Source of the DNA: Candidatus Pelagibacter sp.
GTDB lineage: Bacteria; Pseudomonadota; Alphaproteobacteria; Pelagibacterales; Pelagibacteraceae
DNA length: 64,000 bases
Assembly: GCA_028100865.1 (NCBI GenBank)
Contig: JAOHJV010000001.1
Coordinates: 1 to 64,000 of the forward strand
Direction of reading: 5' to 3'
Position 1 is the stretch's first letter. The number at the start of each line of letters is the position of its first letter. The translations under genes and the position numbers were made by a program. Shown here piece after piece: positions 62,276 to 64,000 of this stretch. The notes beneath the pieces were generated by a model. It was given only the letters and a program-made list of their open reading frames with translations. It was not told the origin of the DNA and searched no databases.

Positions 62276-63303
62276 TAGATGGCTTCCTCTAACTTTTTAG
62301 ACATTTCAGCAATATTATCTGGTGGCCAGTTTGGAATTTCCATTCCTAAATATAATGACATTCCAGTTAAAACTTCTTTTATTTCGTTTAGAGATTTTCT
62401 ACCAAAATTGGGTGTTCTAAGCATTTCACCTTCAGATTTTTGAACCAGATCACCAATATAAATTATATTATCATTCTTAAGGCAATTCATTGATCTGACA
62501 GAAAGCTCAAGTTCATCAACTTTTCTTAATAAATTCTTATTAAATTCTGGTTCTGTAGAAACTTCTTTAACAGGAGCTTCAACTGGCTCATCAAAATTAA
62601 CAAACATTTTTAGTTGATCTTGAAAAATTCTTGCTGAATAAGCTACTGCATCTTCTGCAGAAATCGACCCATTTGTTTCAACTTCCATAGTAAGTTTGTC
62701 ATAATCCAATGCTTTACCTTCTCTTGCTGTACTTATTGAATAAGAAACTTTTTTTACAGGACTATATAATGAGTCTATTGCAATTAAACCTAAAGGTGGC
62801 TCTTCTGGTTTATTTAGATCAGCAGGAACATAACCTTTTCCGGTACTAACATTCATTTCCATATGAAAATTTGTATTTTCATCAAGATTACAAATTACTA
62901 AATCTGGATTTAAAATTTCTACATCAGCAACTTGTGTAATATCTGAGGCTTTTATTTCTCCTGGACCTTTTGCATCTAATATAAGCTTTTTAGTTCCTTC
63001 GGAATTAGATTTTAGCGCTAAAGATTTTACGTTTAAAACTATATCCGTAACATCTTCTCTTACGCCCTTAATAGATGTAAATTCATGTAAAACACCATCT
63101 ATTTGTATTGAAGTAACTGCAGCACCTCTAATTGATGAGAGTAAAATTCTTCTTAAAGAATTTCCTAATGTTAGTCCATAACCTTTTTCTAAAGGTTCTG
63201 CTATAATTTTAGCATGAGTTAAGTCATCACTAATTTGAACATCTAACTTAGATGGTTTAATTAATGACTTCCAATTTTTTACATTTACATTTTCGACTTC
63301 CAT
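62275..63303 (-). CDS. rpoA: DNA-directed RNA polymerase subunit alpha
   Basis: 342 residues. N-terminal assembly domain with [27 protein letters not shown] (parts of about 30-55), [16 protein letters not shown] and [18 protein letters not shown]-terminal DNA-binding domain (about 265-330) with [27 protein letters not shown] and [19 protein letters not shown], so promoter UP-element and activator contacts are possible. Lies between rpsK and rplQ with 1-bp overlaps. Confidence 0.98.
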   Translation of the reverse strand: MEVENVNVKNWKSLIKPSKLDVQISDDLTHAKIIAEPLEKGYGLTLGNSLRRILLSSIRGAAVTSIQIDGVLHEFTSIKGVREDVTDIVLNVKSLALKSNSEGTKKLILDAKGPGEIKASDITQVADVEILNPDLVICNLDENTNFHMEMNVSTGKGYVPADLNKPEEPPLGLIAIDSLYSPVKKVSYSISTAREGKALDYDKLTMEVETNGSISAEDAVAYSARIFQDQLKMFVNFDEPVEAPVKEVSTEPEFNKNLLRKVDELELSVRSMNCLKNDNIIYIGDLVQKSEGEMLRTPNFGRKSLNEIKEVLTGMSLYLGMEIPNWPPDNIAEMSKKLEEAI

Positions 63304-63752
63304 TAAACTCTCCTTTTCTTTGGTGGTCTAGTTCCATTATGAGGCATGGGTGTTGTATCTTTAATTGATAAAATTTTAAAACCTCTTGCTTGTAATGCTC
63401 TTAAAGCTGTTTCACGTCCAGAACCAGGGCCCTTAACTTCAACAGATAAAGTTTTCATTCCAAATTCTAATGCTTTAGAGGCAGCAGCATCAGCAGCAAT
63501 TTGTGCAGCATAAGGAGTTGATTTTCTTGATCCTTTAAAACCTTTTTGCCCAGCAGATGCCCAAGAAATTACATTTCCATTTGTATCTGCTATTGAAATA
63601 ATTGTATTATTAAAAGTTGATTGCACGTAGGCAATACCATTCAAAATATTTTTTTTAATTTTTTTCTTTTTTGAATAAGAGCTTTTATTACTTTTTTTTG
63701 AAGATTTTTCTACCTTCTGATCTTTATTTTCAACTTTATCAGCTTTAGCCAT
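63303..63752 (-). CDS. rpsK: 30S ribosomal protein S11
   Basis: 149 residues. Conserved core from [21 protein letters not shown] through SSGQ-like [21 protein letters not shown] to [18 protein letters not shown] and the end [16 protein letters not shown]. It carries an N-terminal extension of about 20-30 residues rich in Lys, Ser and Glu ([20 protein letters not shown]) that is not in the usual 129-residue protein. Between rpsM and rpoA, the standard order. Confidence 0.98.
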   Translation of the reverse strand: MAKADKVENKDQKVEKSSKKSNKSSYSKKKKIKKNILNGIAYVQSTFNNTIISIADTNGNVISWASAGQKGFKGSRKSTPYAAQIAADAAASKALEFGMKTLSVEVKGPGSGRETALRALQARGFKILSIKDTTPMPHNGTRPPKKRRV

Positions 63753-63754
63753 AA

Positions 63755-64000
63755 TTATTTTTTAGTTGGAGTTAATTTTTTTCCTGCAATCGCGATTGCT
63801 TTACCTTTTCTTGTTCTTGCATTACATCTTGTTCTTTGTCCTCTAACAGGTAATTTTTTTCTATGTCTCGTTCCTCTATAGCAAGCTAAATCAATTAGTC
63901 TTTTAATTGTAAGTGAGTAATCTCTTCTAAGATCACCTTCTACTTTAAAATTTGCGTCAATGTATTCTCTAATTTTTAAAATCTCATCATCTGTTAATTC
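63755..64000 (-). CDS. rpsM: 30S ribosomal protein S13 (partial, N-terminus beyond the window)
   Basis: About 81 C-terminal codons are visible. The segment [21 protein letters not shown] followed by [20 protein letters not shown] and the tail [17 protein letters not shown] is characteristic of S13, which contacts the 23S rRNA A-site finger and P-site tRNA. The frame runs off the right edge. Its stop codon lies 2 bp before the rpsK start. Confidence 0.96.
   Translation of the reverse strand, partial: ELTDDEILKIREYIDANFKVEGDLRRDYSLTIKRLIDLACYRGTRHRKKLPVRGQRTRCNARTRKGKAIAIAGKKLTPTKK

Noticed and set aside
1..64000. CRISPR array, transposase or prophage
   Set aside because: No regularly spaced repeats, no transposase or phage structural genes; the only mobile-type genes are the recombinase and nuclease at the left end.

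Overview
The window is strongly AT-rich, with very short intergenic gaps, many 1-4 bp gene overlaps, and lysine/asparagine/isoleucine-rich proteins. Gene content and order (sarcosine oxidase soxBDAG, glycine and one-carbon genes, GatCAB, a metY gene behind SAM riboswitches, a K+-independent-type H+-pyrophosphatase, the alphaproteobacterial plsX-ihfA-merR block) point to a streamlined marine alphaproteobacterium of the SAR11 clade (Pelagibacterales). This assignment rests on recognition of families and synteny, not on a database search.

Layout. 1-3413 is an accessory patch: the end of a glycosyltransferase, a convergent tyrosine recombinase with a strong promoter and a 25-bp palindrome at its 5' end, a zinc-finger/HNH-type nuclease gene without an ATG at its apparent true start, a GNAT acetyltransferase overlapping a one-domain MGMT-like protein, and about 560 bp without genes. 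3414-8644 (minus) holds two permeases, hom, a small lipoprotein, argC, rpsI and rplM. Between rplM and metY lies a leader that fits a SAM-II aptamer followed by a SAM-V aptamer, the latter covering the metY Shine-Dalgarno. 10212-23461 (mostly minus) carries ctaA, a chorismate-mutase-like protein, the chaperone-rpmF-plsX-ihfA-merR-rpmG block, bamE, hppA, thiL-nusB, ribH-ribBX-ribE-ribD, nrdR, glyA and rpiB. 23463-32496 carries an Asp/Asn hydroxylase-like gene, hemB, and the minus run recO-rnc-lepB-acpS-pdxJ-pyrE-rel-folK-smpB-dapA.

32540-44971: a lytic transglycosylase, tRNA-Ser(GCT), soxBDAG, an amino-acid ABC binding protein and permease without an adjacent ATPase, then a nuclease, a MATE exporter, trhO and an O-methyltransferase on the minus strand. 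45136-64000: a secreted HEXXH protein, gatCAB, ruvX, pyrB plus a dihydroorotase-like gene lacking the HxH metal motif, plsY, topA, a RidA protein, ugd and a frameshifted galU, panC, mgtE, lipB, an RluC-type synthase, and the end of the ribosomal alpha operon (rplQ, rpoA, rpsK, rpsM).

How it fits together. metY makes homocysteine from O-acetylhomoserine, fed by hom, and appears to be controlled by SAM. soxBDAG demethylates sarcosine to glycine with one-carbon units passed to folate, which connects to glyA. plsX and plsY form the acyl-phosphate route to phospholipid. The most interesting items are the tandem SAM riboswitch, the recombinase with its palindrome, the galU frameshift, and a set of reduced enzymes (RibB with degenerate RibA half, inactive-looking dihydroorotase, shortened Rel). 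I found no CRISPR array, rRNA or transposase.
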